A stretch of 64,000 bases of DNA from Porphyra umbilicalis (taxonomy: Eukaryota > Rhodophyta > Bangiophyceae > Bangiales > Bangiaceae): positions 1-64,000 of the forward strand of contig KV918841.1 of NCBI GenBank assembly GCA_002049455.2, in the 5' to 3' direction. Each line of letters begins with the position of its first letter. Within the stretch, counting starts at the first letter, position 1. Positions 33,588 through 44,032 of the stretch are shown piece by piece. The notes below the pieces were generated by a model. That model was given only the letters and a program-made list of their open reading frames with translations. It did not search any database and was not told where the DNA came from. Both the position numbers and the translations under genes were made by a program.

Positions 33588-34462
33588 GGTAGCGGGGGGG
33601 GGAGGATCGGCGGCTGGATAAGAAGGGGGGAAGTGGGGGAGGGGGGGGTGCAAGTAGGTGCAAGGAAAAAAACAATGGGAAGTGGAAGGGGGGAGGACGC
33701 GGCGAGGTGGGACGCGGCCGGCGGGGGGGGGTTGGTCGGGGGCGATCGCGGGCCTGTGGGGATGGTGACAATGGCCACCGCGTGGACGACCACGGCTGTG
33801 GAGTGTCCTGCCAAAAAATTCGCGTCGCCAGGAGCGTTATGGCTGCTGCACGTAACACCTCCGAATAAATCCTCTGTCAAGAGCAATCTATCATCTTCGG
33901 CGTGAAGCGCACAATTTCTGAACAAGTAATAGATTGTCTTTGTCAGTGGAGTGTGGTGCTTGCCGGAAGTCTCTAATGAGGGCCCTCTGCAAGGACAAAC
34001 TAGCAGATTTACAAGTCCTAATATTGATGATAGGATTACAGCGAGTTCTCGCTATAAGATCGGGGTTGATTTAGCAAGACCCTTGCAGCTTTTCATACGT
34101 ACCCCCCTTGACGACCTGGAAACGCAGGTTATTTCGAAAAACGACATTGTGGCTGACGATCTTAGAGCGAGAAATCACTGTATTATTTTGTGATATCTAA
34201 TTCGTAGTCTCAAGAACTCTACGGGACAGCTGTGCCATCTGGCATCAGGCCAGATTTTGTTTTCGCCATGCGGAGCGACGGCCGTTTGGACCGTATAGAA
34301 TGTTGGCGGCGGTCGTCCGAGGCAGGCTCGATTGTCCCCGTGACCGCCATCGTCGTCGTTGCCTTCGTTGTCGCGCCGCGCCATTGCCACCCTCTGCTCT
34401 GTTCCCCCCGTCCCGTCACCCAATTCCCCTCACGCCGCCGGCCCCCCCCGCTGACCGTCACC
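33588..34462. promoter_or_regulatory. shared promoter region of ACP(-) and eL31(+)
   Basis: 875 bp between two divergent ATGs. 33850-34200 is clearly AT-richer than the genes and the GC islands, as expected for a nucleosome-poor promoter. A C/T-rich stretch lies just before the eL31 start (34380-34450), similar to the pyrimidine tracts at ribosomal protein gene starts (inference). No defined TATA box. Confidence 0.45.
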
Positions 34463-34813
34463 ATGGTCAAGGATCGGAAGCCCAAGTCTGCGGACGTGGT
34501 TACCCGTGAGTACACCATCCACCTGCACAAGCATGTGCACGGCAAGTCCTTTAAGAAGCGGGCGCCCAAGGCCGTTGATGCCGTCCGCAAGTTTGCCCGC
34601 ACGACAATGGGCACCGCGGACGTGCGCCTGGACACGCAGCTGAACAAGGAGGTGTGGCGCAAGGGCGTGCGCAACGTCCCACGGCGGCTGCGGGTGCGTC
34701 TGTCGCGGCGCCGGAATGAGGATGAGGATGCCAAGGAGCCGCTGTACACGCTCGTGACGGCTGTCAAGGTGCCGACCTTCAAGGGCCTCCAGACCCAGAC
34801 CATTGACGAGTAG
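34463..34813 (+). CDS. RPL31: 60S ribosomal protein L31 (eL31)
   Basis: Single-exon, 116 residues, in the usual eL31 size range. The ATG at 34463 has a strong context (CACCATGG). Family blocks: [20 protein letters not shown] near the N-terminus, [60 protein letters not shown], and a C-terminal [20 protein letters not shown]. eL31 sits at the peptide exit tunnel of the large subunit and helps dock nascent-chain factors. The longer open frame upstream (from 34232) is Arg/Pro-rich and is not part of the protein. It shares its upstream region with the ACP gene. Confidence 0.96.
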   Translation: MVKDRKPKSADVVTREYTIHLHKHVHGKSFKKRAPKAVDAVRKFARTTMGTADVRLDTQLNKEVWRKGVRNVPRRLRVRLSRRRNEDEDAKEPLYTLVTAVKVPTFKGLQTQTIDE

Positions 34814-36251
34814 GGCGGGCGTCGCTTTCCCCGTGCCGGTCTCTTGGTTTTAGGATGCGGACCCGCGCGGTACTGGTGATGCTTGGGTTGAGAGTGGAGG
34901 ATGGGCGACGTGTGTGCGGGGGGTGTTGGGTGCGCAGAGTGGGTGTGGTGGGGCTGCGTGCCACGTCGCGCTTGGTGGTGGAGGCGACGGGGGGCGGCGG
35001 GGGGACGGGGGTGGTGGGTGGCGGCGCGAGTGGCCACCGCGTCGGATCGGGTGGGGCCGCGGCGGCGGTGGCAGGCGGTGCTCGCTGCCGCTGGCGATGG
35101 CAGGGCATTTCCGCCCACCTGCCTTGTCGTGGGTGGGTGGTTTGCCGTGCGGCCGAGGGGCGTTGTGGTCGCCAATGTGCAATCGCTTCGCGTCATGGAC
35201 ATGATATCTTTTGTGCTCTTGTGCCATCCCGTGGTCTAGCGGCCCCTCACCGTTGATGCTGTTACCCTTGTTGTCGTGTGTCGGCCAGCAAGCCGCTTCG
35301 CACGCGTCTGGCCGCCACGTTTCGTGTCGCCTCAGGCCGCCCCGTCGCCGCCCGCGCGTCGGCTGCCCGGCGGTGTTCCCCCCTCACCCCACTGCGCAAG
35401 CGGCGCCAGCGCAGCGGATTTTCACCATGCGGCAGCGACTGGCTCCGCCGACGCCGTCTTGCTGTGCCACCGCCGCGACCGCGCGCCCCACAAAGGGCGC
35501 CGCACAAGCGCGCCTGCGCCGTCGCCGACGCCAGTGGCGCGCGACGGGCGCGGGCGCTGCGGTCCGTTGGAGGCTTGGTGGCGGTAAACAGGTGCCTGAG
35601 CTGCGGCGCCGTCAGAGGCAATGGCACGCGTGGCCACACCGGTGCGCCCTGGCGCCGCGCTTGGTCGCGGCGGTAGGGCAGGAGTGCACCGGCTGTGGCG
35701 GCGGCGGTGGCGGCAGTGGGCCTTTGTCACCACATCGCCACCCGCTGCCTGCATTGTATGGCGATTGTCTGGCAGTCGACATTGAGAGCGTCGGCGTCGC
35801 ATTGGGCGCACGCGCCTGTGGAGGAACAAAGCATATTCGTGTGGTCCCAGAGCACGTCCGAATGGCCGCCTTTCCCGCACCCTCACTACTACCCTCTCGC
35901 ATATGCATATCAGCCGTGCCTCTCCCGCAAGTGTGATGTCGGCTTCTCAACCAGAGCACCCAGCAGACGGCGCCGTCCCCCCTCACGCCTTCCCTGTCAG
36001 CCGCATATACACGTTGGCGACCCGGCCCCTCGTCATAGCGCCCACACTGCCCATCCATCATTGGACGATGCCGACCCCCCGCTGGCCACCGAGCTTCCCA
36101 AGCGCCACTACAGCAGCAGCATGGACAAGTGTCCATCCCGCTCGCGTCCTTTTCCTGCCATCATGTCGACTTGTAACGCGTAGACGCGGCCGATACGGAG
36201 CTCCACCAGCCCCGCTGCGACACGCGCATCGTAACCGATTGATCCGAGGCG
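34814..36251. other. intergenic between eL31 and VMA21-like gene (convergent 3' ends)
   Basis: Only domain-free ORFs on both strands. The first few hundred bases are T/G-rich and should include the eL31 3' end; the last part should include the 3' end of the minus-strand VMA21-like gene. Nothing else recognised. Confidence 0.55.
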
Positions 36252-37031
36252 CTACGTCGTCTTTGGCCGCTCCGCTGCCGACCCCGCGTCGGCCGCCGTG
36301 GCGGCGGCGGCCGCCATCGCCGCCGCCACGTCTGCCGACGGGGGTGCCCCCCCCACGGCCGCCACCAGCCGCGCATCCTCCAACAGCGCGCGCAACACAA
36401 ACGCGCCCGTGACGACATTGACGGCGAGCACCGCCGCCAGCGCGGCGCCCAGCGGCGGCACGCGGGCGGCGGTGAAGAGGCGCGGCGCGGCCGTCACGAC
36501 GGCGGTGACGAGCCAAGAGGGCGACCCCTCCTCCCCGTCGACGGCGTCGGGGGAGAGGCTGCGGAGGACGAGGAAGAAGACGCCGACGGGGAGCGCCGCC
36601 ACGGCGATGGAGAAGAGGACGAACTGGGTGAGGACGCCCACATTGTCCTTGTCTCTGTGGGGACGGGGGGGCAAGGTGACGCGTGAGCACCAGGCAAGGC
36701 GCACATGGCAATCAGCAGCGGCGACCGACCAACGCGAGCGCAAAGCCGTGCCAAGCGAGGCGCACAAACCGTCAGTGGTGAGCGTGTGGCTGCGCCGACC
36801 GTCAGGCGGCGGCTGCCTCCCGCGCACAGCCGCAGTTCACGCATCCCCCCCCCCAGCACCCATAGCGCAGCTCCAAGCGTACCGGAGGACCACTTGAAGG
36901 CCTCGTAAGGGTGACAGCTGCGGCCCGTCTGGGCGCAAGACGGGCGCCAGGCCGGGCGTTGCGGGGGCGGCCGCCGCCGCCGCCGCCGCCGCCGGGGTTT
37001 CCCGCCGCCGCACCGTCGGTGTGTCCGCCAT
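36252..37031 (-). CDS. VMA21-like V-ATPase assembly factor (two exons)
   Basis: Exon 1 37031-36883, intron 36882-36655 (donor CCG|GTACGC, acceptor CCACAG|AGAC), exon 2 36654-36252; phase 2, 183 residues. Residues 55-81 (VGVLTQFVLFSIAVAALPVG then VFFLVL) and about 118-140 (LGAALAAVLAVNVVTGAFVL) are two membrane helices in the VMA21 pattern: a short first helix with a Pro-x-Gly, a lumenal loop, and a second helix ending in a charged cytosolic tail. VMA21 is an ER/Golgi protein that chaperones assembly of the V-ATPase Vo sector. This protein is longer than the usual roughly 100 residues, with a polyalanine N-terminus, a loop of about 37 residues and an Ala-rich C-terminus ending ERPKTT, not an obvious KKxx-type retrieval signal. 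The family call rests on helix pattern and size. It is divergent from the esterase gene. Confidence 0.68.
36655..36882 (-). other. intron of the VMA21-like gene
   Basis: 228-bp GT-AG intron, phase 2. Joining restores continuous coding from the polyalanine N-terminus into the first membrane helix. Confidence 0.7.
36961..36993. repeat. (GCC)n microsatellite encoding polyalanine
   Basis: About ten GCC triplets in exon 1 of the VMA21-like gene, giving a nine-Ala run. Length is probably variable between individuals (inference). Confidence 0.75.
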
Positions 37032-37999
37032 AGCAGCAGAGGTCGCACCAAAACCAAAAGGAAGAGGGGAGGGGAACAAGCAGTCAGCCTGTCGCTGAAG
37101 ACGAAAGGGCAGGGCGGGGAAGGCTCCCATCATGACACGATTCAGAATAGCACTCACTGCTGGCGTGGGGATGACAGCACATGATCAACGTGTCATCAAT
37201 TTCTTAGATGTCTGCAGTTCATCCTTAGTCACAGCATTTAACATAATTTCAGGTCCTCGAACATGGCCTCGGGCTCAATCGAGCGCGCACCCTTCAGCCG
37301 GCGACCGGTCGGACGAGCCTCGGAACGTTGATCGGCACCCACGTTCCCCGCCATGGGCCAGTGGGTAGGGAATGGTACGAACAGCGCGGCGCAGTGCGGC
37401 ACCGGGAGTGGCTGCAGGTGGAGGGTACGGATCCCCCAGCGACACTGCAATGGGCGGGGCCGGTTGGCCGCCCCTGTGGCCCGTCCGGCCGCCGGCCACA
37501 CCCACGGATCTCCATGGCCGGGTGGGGGGGCGAGGTTGCTGGTGCAGCCACGCCCCGGCGGTACTGCGACCGCGGCGCCAGTGCCCGCAGGCGACCTACG
37601 CACGTGCGGCGGCCCGCTCGCGAGGCCCGTGCCGGTGGGGTGGGGGTCGTGGCCGCCCTCGCCTCCCGCCGCGGGCGGGGCGACCCTTTGCTCCCGACGA
37701 GCGGCGGCGGGCGGAGCAGGCGCGCCACGTCCCGGCGGACTGGCTCGCCCGCGCCGCGCGCGCGGTCACTTTGCGGCACGGAGGGCGTCCGTGCCCGCCG
37801 ACGCCCCGCCCGAGGTCGCCGCGGTACATCAGGCAGCCAAGCTCGTACTGCCCTGCTTTGGGCGCCCCGCCCATCGCCGTGCTCCTCTGCGGGGGGTGGC
37901 AGCGCCGCGGTGGCGCCTCTGTGTCATTTCCCTCACCCCCTCGGGCGCCACCGTCGTCGCCTCCTCCCCCCCCATCCCCCGCGAAACGTCGCGGAGACC
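37032..37999. promoter_or_regulatory. shared upstream region of VMA21-like(-) and esterase(+)
   Basis: 968 bp between two divergent ATGs. 37120-37260 is distinctly AT-rich (ATTTCTTAG, CAGCATTTAACATAATTTCAG) and is the likely core of both promoters. The remainder is GC-rich, with long plus-strand open frames that have no domain and differ in frame from each other. Confidence 0.4.
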
Positions 38000-39103
38000 A
38001 TGGCTCGCACCGCTGTTGCGGCCGCCGCCGTCGCCGCGGCCGCCGCTTGCGGCGCAGCGGCGGCGCTTCTCTCGTCGGCTACGGTGGTTGCGGCGGCGGT
38101 GACGCTGCCGCTGACGGACGGGGTGGGTGCCATCCCCCTCGAGCCGACCGAGCCGCTCGTGACGCCACGGCCGCCCCTCTTGTCGGTGGTGCCCGAGCTC
38201 TTGCGGGTGTCCCTCCCGCCCCCCGCCGTTGCCGTCGCCGCCGACGCGTCAACGCCCGTGCAGCGGCAGTCGGTGGTCGCCGCCGCGGTCTCTGACGACG
38301 GCTTGCGCCTGCCCGACGTGGCCGACCACCAGACGCTCGTCAAACTCATTTCCACCCTCACCGCCGCCCTCACCTGGTTCACCCGCCCCGACGCGTACGG
38401 CTCCAAGGATGGGGCCGGCGGCCGCGGCGGCACCCTCCCCCGCTCCATCGCAAAGGCCGCCCGCCCCGCGGCGATTGTCACCCTCCACGGCCTCGGCGGC
38501 AGCGGGCCGCACGCTGTGGACGCGTTGCGCAAGGATTTGCGGCCCGCCACGCTCGCCTACACCTCCCTCTACGGGCCGTCGGCGTACACGGACCGGGCGG
38601 GCAACGCGCGGAGCTGGTTCCCCATTGGCCCCGTGCGCGCCGGCCGTGTGCCGACGGCGGACCTGTCGGCGGGCGCCGCCGCCAATTTGGCCGCCGCCGC
38701 CGCCCGCATCGACGCGGTGGTTGCGGCGGCGGTCGCGTCGGGGGTGCCCCGCAGACGCATTGTGCTCGTCGGCTTTAGTCTCGGCGCCGCAACGGTGGCT
38801 GACTACGTACTCGCCGGCCGCGCGAAGGGCCTCTCCGCCGTCATTCTGTCGGCGGGCTGGAGACCGCGGCCAGCGGCGCGGGTGCGGCCGCGGGCGGCGG
38901 CCGGCGTGCGAGTGTTTATCCGCCACGGGGGGAGGGATTGGCTCATCCCCCCACGCGCGGCCAAGCCACTGGCCGCCGCCCTCACCGCCGCCGGGGCGAA
39001 AGTGACGTCCGTCGTCTATGCACGGGCCAACCACTTTTTGAACGACCACGGGGCGGCCGAGGAGGGCATGGACAAGTTTATCGCCAAGGTGCTGCCGCCG
39101 TGA
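38000..39103 (+). CDS. alpha/beta-hydrolase, acyl-protein-thioesterase/phospholipase-like esterase
   Basis: Single exon, 367 residues from the ATG at 38000. Residues 1-34 form a long hydrophobic Ala-rich signal or transit sequence. The hydrolase domain (about 155-365) has IVTLHGLGGSGP (oxyanion loop, about 159-170), SWFP (205-208, as in the SWFD of acyl-protein thioesterases), the nucleophile elbow GFSLGA with Ser260, HGGRDWLIP with Asp313, and ANHFLN with His345. That is a complete Ser-Asp-His triad in the order of the phospholipase/carboxylesterase family (Abhydrolase_2). The substrate is not shown by the sequence; acyl thioesters, lysophospholipids or short esters are all possible. The signal sequence suggests the secretory pathway or an organelle rather than cytosol. 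The open frame continues far upstream, but only as GC-rich read-through. Confidence 0.87.
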   Translation: MARTAVAAAAVAAAAACGAAAALLSSATVVAAAVTLPLTDGVGAIPLEPTEPLVTPRPPLLSVVPELLRVSLPPPAVAVAADASTPVQRQSVVAAAVSDDGLRLPDVADHQTLVKLISTLTAALTWFTRPDAYGSKDGAGGRGGTLPRSIAKAARPAAIVTLHGLGGSGPHAVDALRKDLRPATLAYTSLYGPSAYTDRAGNARSWFPIGPVRAGRVPTADLSAGAAANLAAAAARIDAVVAAAVASGVPRRRIVLVGFSLGAATVADYVLAGRAKGLSAVILSAGWRPRPAARVRPRAAAGVRVFIRHGGRDWLIPPRAAKPLAAALTAAGAKVTSVVYARANHFLNDHGAAEEGMDKFIAKVLPP

Positions 39104-39381
39104 GGGGCAACCACGCGGGGGGGGGGGGGGGAAAGAGGGGCGGGCGTGGGGGTGAGGGGATCCTGAAGAGATCCGGGACGCGCCATGCGCCAAACGGTAC
39201 AGTCTTTCTGCACTGCGTGGCACGTCTTGTGGTGACCGTACTCTCCCTACGTGTCACCCGGTTTGTATATGTGGCGGACGATCGCAGACCGGAATCGGCC
39301 TTAACCGCATTGATCAGTGTAGAGGCCGGTCGATCTATATTCGACACCAAAGGTCAGCCGTGAATTTAGGTGCATGAGGAA
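39104..39381. other. 3' flank of the esterase gene
   Basis: A poly-G run (39117-39131) follows the stop closely. No other feature before the hAT-like element. Confidence 0.6.
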
Positions 39382-40631
39382 CAGGCCTCACCAAGGGTAT
39401 CAGTTTCAGCCACGAGTACGGTATGTGGCTCGGATTCAGCCACCGAGTATTGGCTGACAGTGAGCCGGATTTTAGACGTCCGAGTATGAGTATTGCTCAA
39501 ACCTGACAGAGCGGGTATCAAGAGTACATGTGGCGCTTTACTTTAGAAATCTCATTTTTTTTGTGCAGTGCCAAACGGAGCTAGAGGCATTCAAAGGTCG
39601 AGGCCTCCAGGGCCGCTTGGTTCAGAAGTAGCCTACCAATCCATGCGGACTGCCCCTGAGAGAGCGATTTCGTGCAAGGCTCTCCGTCCAGGTCGAACGT
39701 ACCTGACATTTGTTCTTGGACAGATACAAGCGCTACGTGACAAGGAGAGAGGCATGAAGATCGCAGGGAGCACCATCAGAAAGAACACGTCAAAGAGCAT
39801 GAGGTGTTTGTCTCATCTTGCAAACTCGTCAAGCCTCATAAGATGAGAATTCTAAAATACAGCGCCACACATACCCTTGAAGTTTTGGGACGTCGGTATC
39901 CAATGTCGTTCCGAGGCGCGGGTATGCGTATACCTTTCACAGGAATGCATATTTCCTTCGTGCAGCTAACTTTGTAGTTTTGATACCAATTTATTCGTTA
40001 AGCGGCTGATGTCGTCGTGGTGCCGGACCTCCGTTGGCTCCTCGGCCCAAACGAGCATTGTCACTGGGTCCGACCGGGCGGCGATCAGGGCTACAGGCCC
40101 TGTCGAATGCGTCCACCCCAAGGACCGATTGGAACTCTCGGTGGAAGTGCAAGGAGCGAGCGAGAGGATCGCGAAAGGCGAGACGAACGGGAGGGTTGGG
40201 AAGGTGACCGCCGCCGCGCCGCGTGGTGGGCGAGGATGAAGATCGGGGCGGAGGAACGGGGAGAGCAGAGAAGGATGACGGACGCCTAAGAGCGCAAGAG
40301 GGTGGATCGTGGGCTGTCACTCGCTTCGCACGCATGCAGATGCGTGAGGTTGGCCCGAATCGCACGCTCTGCCTCTGCTCAGATTGCCAGGCATCGATTT
40401 GATGTGGGAGTATCCGGTCAATTCACCGTCAAAAGTGTCGAATTATCCAGAATCGAGAGTACGAGTAACACTCTTGATACCCTTGGACGTCAGGTTTCGC
40501 GGGTATCTGACCACTGCTCATTCACCGAGTATGGGTATTGGGGAAGGACCGAAGAATCCCGCGAGTATGAGTATATACCCGAAAAATATACTCGAGTGAT
40601 ACCCTTCCTGAAATACTCTTGGTAAGGCCTG
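39382..40631. mobile_element. non-autonomous hAT-like DNA element, 1.25 kb
   Basis: The left end reads CAGGCCTCACCAAGGGTAT (39382-39400); the right end, reverse-complemented, reads CAGGCCTTACCAAGAGTAT (40631-40613), so 17 of 19 match. The eight flanking bases ATGAGGAA (39374-39381) and ATGAAGAA (40632-40639) match at 7 of 8 positions, as for a hAT target duplication. Both ends carry clusters of GAGTAT/GGGTAT motifs (39410-39520; 40405-40620) like the subterminal transposase-binding repeats of hAT elements. No transposase ORF is present, so it must rely on an enzyme encoded elsewhere. Confidence 0.72.
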
Positions 40632-41108
40632 ATGAAGAAAGAGATTTCCCTGCTGTTCCAGCCACTGTCTGACAGGTTTGTCAGCATTTGGACCGAAACC
40701 TACCCGATTCACAAGAACGCTGGATGATTCTCGTAGAATGTAACAAGGCACGTTCCGTAATAATATTGAATTAAAATTTATACGGTCGGAACTGTGCTGT
40801 AGTTCTCGGCGTGCCTGTGCACCTTCCGCCAGACACCGAGGTCGTCCTGCGCTGCACGCCGGGTGGCTTGCTCAGGCCCGTTCTCAGGCGCTTTCTTAGC
40901 ATTTCTTTCGTTCATGTGATGCTTCGTGTGACGAGCTCTCAGCTTGGAAAGGTCGCGGTGGGTCGTCCCTTCATGTGACAGTGTGAGGCGGAACTTTTTG
41001 ATGAATTTAATGTAAGCGATTGTCGGTCCAAGGGCTGACGTAGAGCGCTTGGTTGCTGGGATCGGCACGGGCGCACACCGATGCTGTAAAACTCCATGGT
41101 TCAACATA
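40632..41108. other. intergenic between hAT-like element and pogo-like element
   Basis: No gene recognised. A minus-strand ORF at 41107-40778 has no domain. Confidence 0.5.
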
Positions 41109-41150
41109 GAGACGGCGGCGCAAGTTCACAATTTCGGACAGAAAATTACA
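41109..41150 (+). repeat. left terminal inverted repeat of P1
   Basis: Starts GAGACGGCGGCGCAAGTTCA and matches the right end in inverted orientation at all but positions 16 and 39. Confidence 0.85.
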
Positions 41151-43189
41151 ACCGCAGATCCGTCTTGCCCTCTTCAAACGCGACTATCCCCCCCCTCGCC
41201 CCCGCCCGCCACGACCACGACGAAGGCCGCCGACGCATGAAGGAAGCGACTCGACCAAGCCTTTCGGATGGAATACAGTCCCAGTGAACATGTCCGTTTT
41301 GCACAGTCCAAACGGGGCCTGACTGGCTGAGCCTCGAACGAACTTCATCGATGTTGGGGGGACTTGGCGGGGTTTCTATTTCACCAATGGGAACACCGAG
41401 CTGCACTACATACCGCCCCCCCGTGTCACATGTCCGTTCTCTGGCCAGGCGTCTCTTGATGGAGTTGTCGGACTTCATAACTTCAAGTGACAGCAACCAC
41501 CCATGTATTGATTATCCTACCTATTGCGTACTCAACCTCGGGACCAGAGTCGTTCCGCCCCCCCCCCAGCGCTTCACCACGCCATCCACACATCACTCTC
41601 TTCCCCATTCCTGTTTCTGCTTGCACCCATCACAGCTGCCTGCTACCACCGCCGCCGCTCCCTCTCCTTGCACCTGCTACCCGACCGCCGCTACTGCGAA
41701 CCCCCCCCCCACCTGCAGCTGACTGCCACCACCCCCCTGCCCTCCTCCGACGAGAATGCATTGGGAGTGGCTGGTCTGCACAGGTCACCAAAACGGCAGT
41801 GGGGGCGGTGGGGAAGAGGGTACGGGGGGGGGGGCGCCGACCATGGGGCGACGGGCACTAAATCGTGGCCACTGCCCACAACGGGCAGGAGGAATGATGT
41901 ACTTACAGAGGGTGCCGCGGAGGGGGGAAGGGGGGAAAAAAAGGAAGATACAGGCCAAGGTGCGGAAAGTGGGGCCGAAATCGGGGGAAGAAAAGCAAAG
42001 CCGGCCAAGTCGTCGGCGGAGTGGGTTGGCGGGGGGGGGGGAGGCGGGTTGGGGGAGCGTTGGGGGCGTACAAGGACAGAGAAGAGGACCCACGAGGGTG
42101 GCAGTAGTGACAGAGTGCAATGTACGGAGACGGGCGTACAGGGGGGGGGCGGTCCGGTGTCAATGGGGTCCTCAGGACGAAAGGCCCAGGGCGGTGCGCT
42201 CGGCCAAGAAGGATCGCTGTGTGGAGGAGTCCTCGATTCCCCAGGAGTGCTGGGGCGGGCAACGGACATGGATCAGACCCCCCCCCACTCTGATACATGA
42301 TAGGTCCAACGACGCCGGGGGGTCTTTCTGTGGAACAGATCCACCCCCTGATTGGATCAACTTAAGTTGACTGATTTAATGAGCTCCGCGAGCGCGTCTT
42401 TTTTTTGTCAGGAGCCACAGCTGTTGCCCTGCCGACCAATCAGACCAATGACTCTCTTGTGACATTGTACGCCCCCTCCTGACCAGTGCCGCTACCAACA
42501 AACCCCCCCCTCTCTTCGTGGCCTGTCTATCGCTTCACCTTGCATCAGGCATGATGCCGACCCAGTCCTCCACACTGTCGCCCTCCGACCCCCCCGCCGA
42601 CCGACTCAACCACCTATGTTTTCTTTCCAAGAACTCCCATCTGTCTTGTCGCTCCTTCCTTTTTCTCCCCCTCCCCTTGCTGTCGCCGTTTTTTTTTTTT
42701 CTCCTCTCCGCCCCCCGCCTTGTCCGCCTCTACGTTGGCCGCACCGCACCCATCCTCTGCTTCTGTGGTTTCCTCCGCTCCCCCCTCTCACCTGGTGGCG
42801 GATGCAAGCCTGCCGGACAGTAGCTACAGGACGAAGGGGGACTATGGGGACGTCCAGATAGAGGTACAGTACATGCTAGTTGTAGGGGGGGGGGTAGCGG
42901 GGAGGCGGGGGGTAGCAGGGAGGGGGAACTGTGGATGGGCAACAATGGGAACGGGGTGTCGGCATGACGATTGGTATTCCTGAAGGTGTAGTATTCCAAA
43001 ACATGCATAGCTGAGATCAATGTGTCCAGAGCAAGTACACTGGAGTAACTCCACACTTCTGCTGACACTAGGCCGTAGGGGTGAAGAGAGAAGGTCACAA
43101 GGTGGGGTCCGACCTCTCTCTAATGGGCCGGAAACGATGACGATCGCCGTGGCTCAAAATCCATCCGACATGCTTCATCGACACACTTC
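41151..43189. other. 5' region of P1, no certain coding exon
   Basis: Low-complexity G-rich (41800-42160) and C/T-rich (41540-41720, 42480-42800) stretches with several long but domain-free open frames on both strands. The N-terminal exon of the transposase may lie here, but I cannot place it. Confidence 0.4.
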
Positions 43190-43639
43190 CTTGGTCCGCT
43201 GACGCTCTTCCTGGCCCTGACCGGATGCTGGAGCAAGGTGGGACCCTGGAGGCTGCTTTGGGACGTGTCGTCGCGGACACCGACGTGTCAGTCTCGGCGC
43301 TGCGGATGGCTGACCACTGAACCAAGAAGGCCACCGAGTCACGGCACGGCAACACGAAGCTGAAGGCTGACCAGGAAGATGTCTTGGTTGGCCCATGCCA
43401 GGACTTCTCCATTAACAACCTGCCGTTGTCTGCTGCCCAGGTACGCCAGCTGATAGACCGCAAGTGGGGGGCAAAGGTGCCGGAGAAGTGAGTGCGACGG
43501 TTCGTCAAGCACCGTCGCGCTTCGCTGTCCACGCGGGCTTGTAAAGCCCTCGCGAACAAGCGGACGGGCGCACAGGTACTTGCCAACGTGAAAGTCTTGG
43601 CTCAAAAGCTGTCAGCGTTCCTCAAAAAGCGGCACTTCC
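43190..43639 (+). pseudogene. P1 pogo-like transposase, DNA-binding (5') part
   Basis: A plus-strand frame running up to the Gypsy insertion, with GGTLEAALGRVVADTDVSVS, then INNLPLSAAQVRQLIDRKWG and VRRFVKHRRASLSTRACKAL. The second and third blocks match the layout of the second helix-turn-helix (CENP-B/Brinker type) in pogo-like transposases. Two in-frame TGA codons (43318-43320 and 43489-43491) interrupt it, the second at a place where family members have Trp (K-W-V-R-R-F). The frame continues in phase on the far side of the insertion at 53779. Confidence 0.6.
43635..43639. repeat. target-site duplication of the Gypsy element, left copy
   Basis: CTTCC directly before the left LTR; the identical CTTCC is at 53779-53783 directly after the right LTR. 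Five bases is the standard Gypsy/Ty3 duplication. Confidence 0.85.
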
Positions 43640-44032
43640 TGTGGTATTAATAACGTTAGTTCAATTACCAGTGTACTGAGACCGACCGTAGCCAAGCAAT
43701 AAAGCGAGTTCTATCGCCGTCGCGGCGAGGAAGAAGACCTTTTGTTGGAGGGCATCCGATGGGGAGCCGGGTGGTGCCCACGACGGCGACCCCGGACCCA
43801 CGGTGGTTTAATACAAACAACGGCACTGGTCGATCGACCATCCGATCAAGCGATCGTAATGAGTGCCGGCAGACAGATAAGACAGGCAAGCGAACAAGCA
43901 ATAAAAAATAAACAATGCGGAAGTAACCCCCCAAAGCGCGTGCCACAAGCCGAGTCACACACATCCGTGGATTCGGCCAGTCAAGGGGGCTACCCGTGGC
44001 TAATTGCCAATTGGTAGCAGAGATATGCTACA
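43640..44032 (-). repeat. 3' LTR of the Gypsy element
   Basis: On the minus strand it starts TGTAGCATATCTC and ends TAATACCACA (TG...CA termini). Same length as the other LTR. Confidence 0.93.

Noticed and set aside
37328..38000. In-frame upstream extension of the esterase to 37328
   Set aside because: The extra 224 residues are Arg/Gly-rich and precede a good signal sequence at 38000, so they are probably untranslated leader.
41524..42300. 258-codon plus-strand frame in the 5' part of P1
   Set aside because: Overlapping frames on both strands are equally open and the region is poly-purine/poly-pyrimidine rich; no similarity to pogo-type N-termini.
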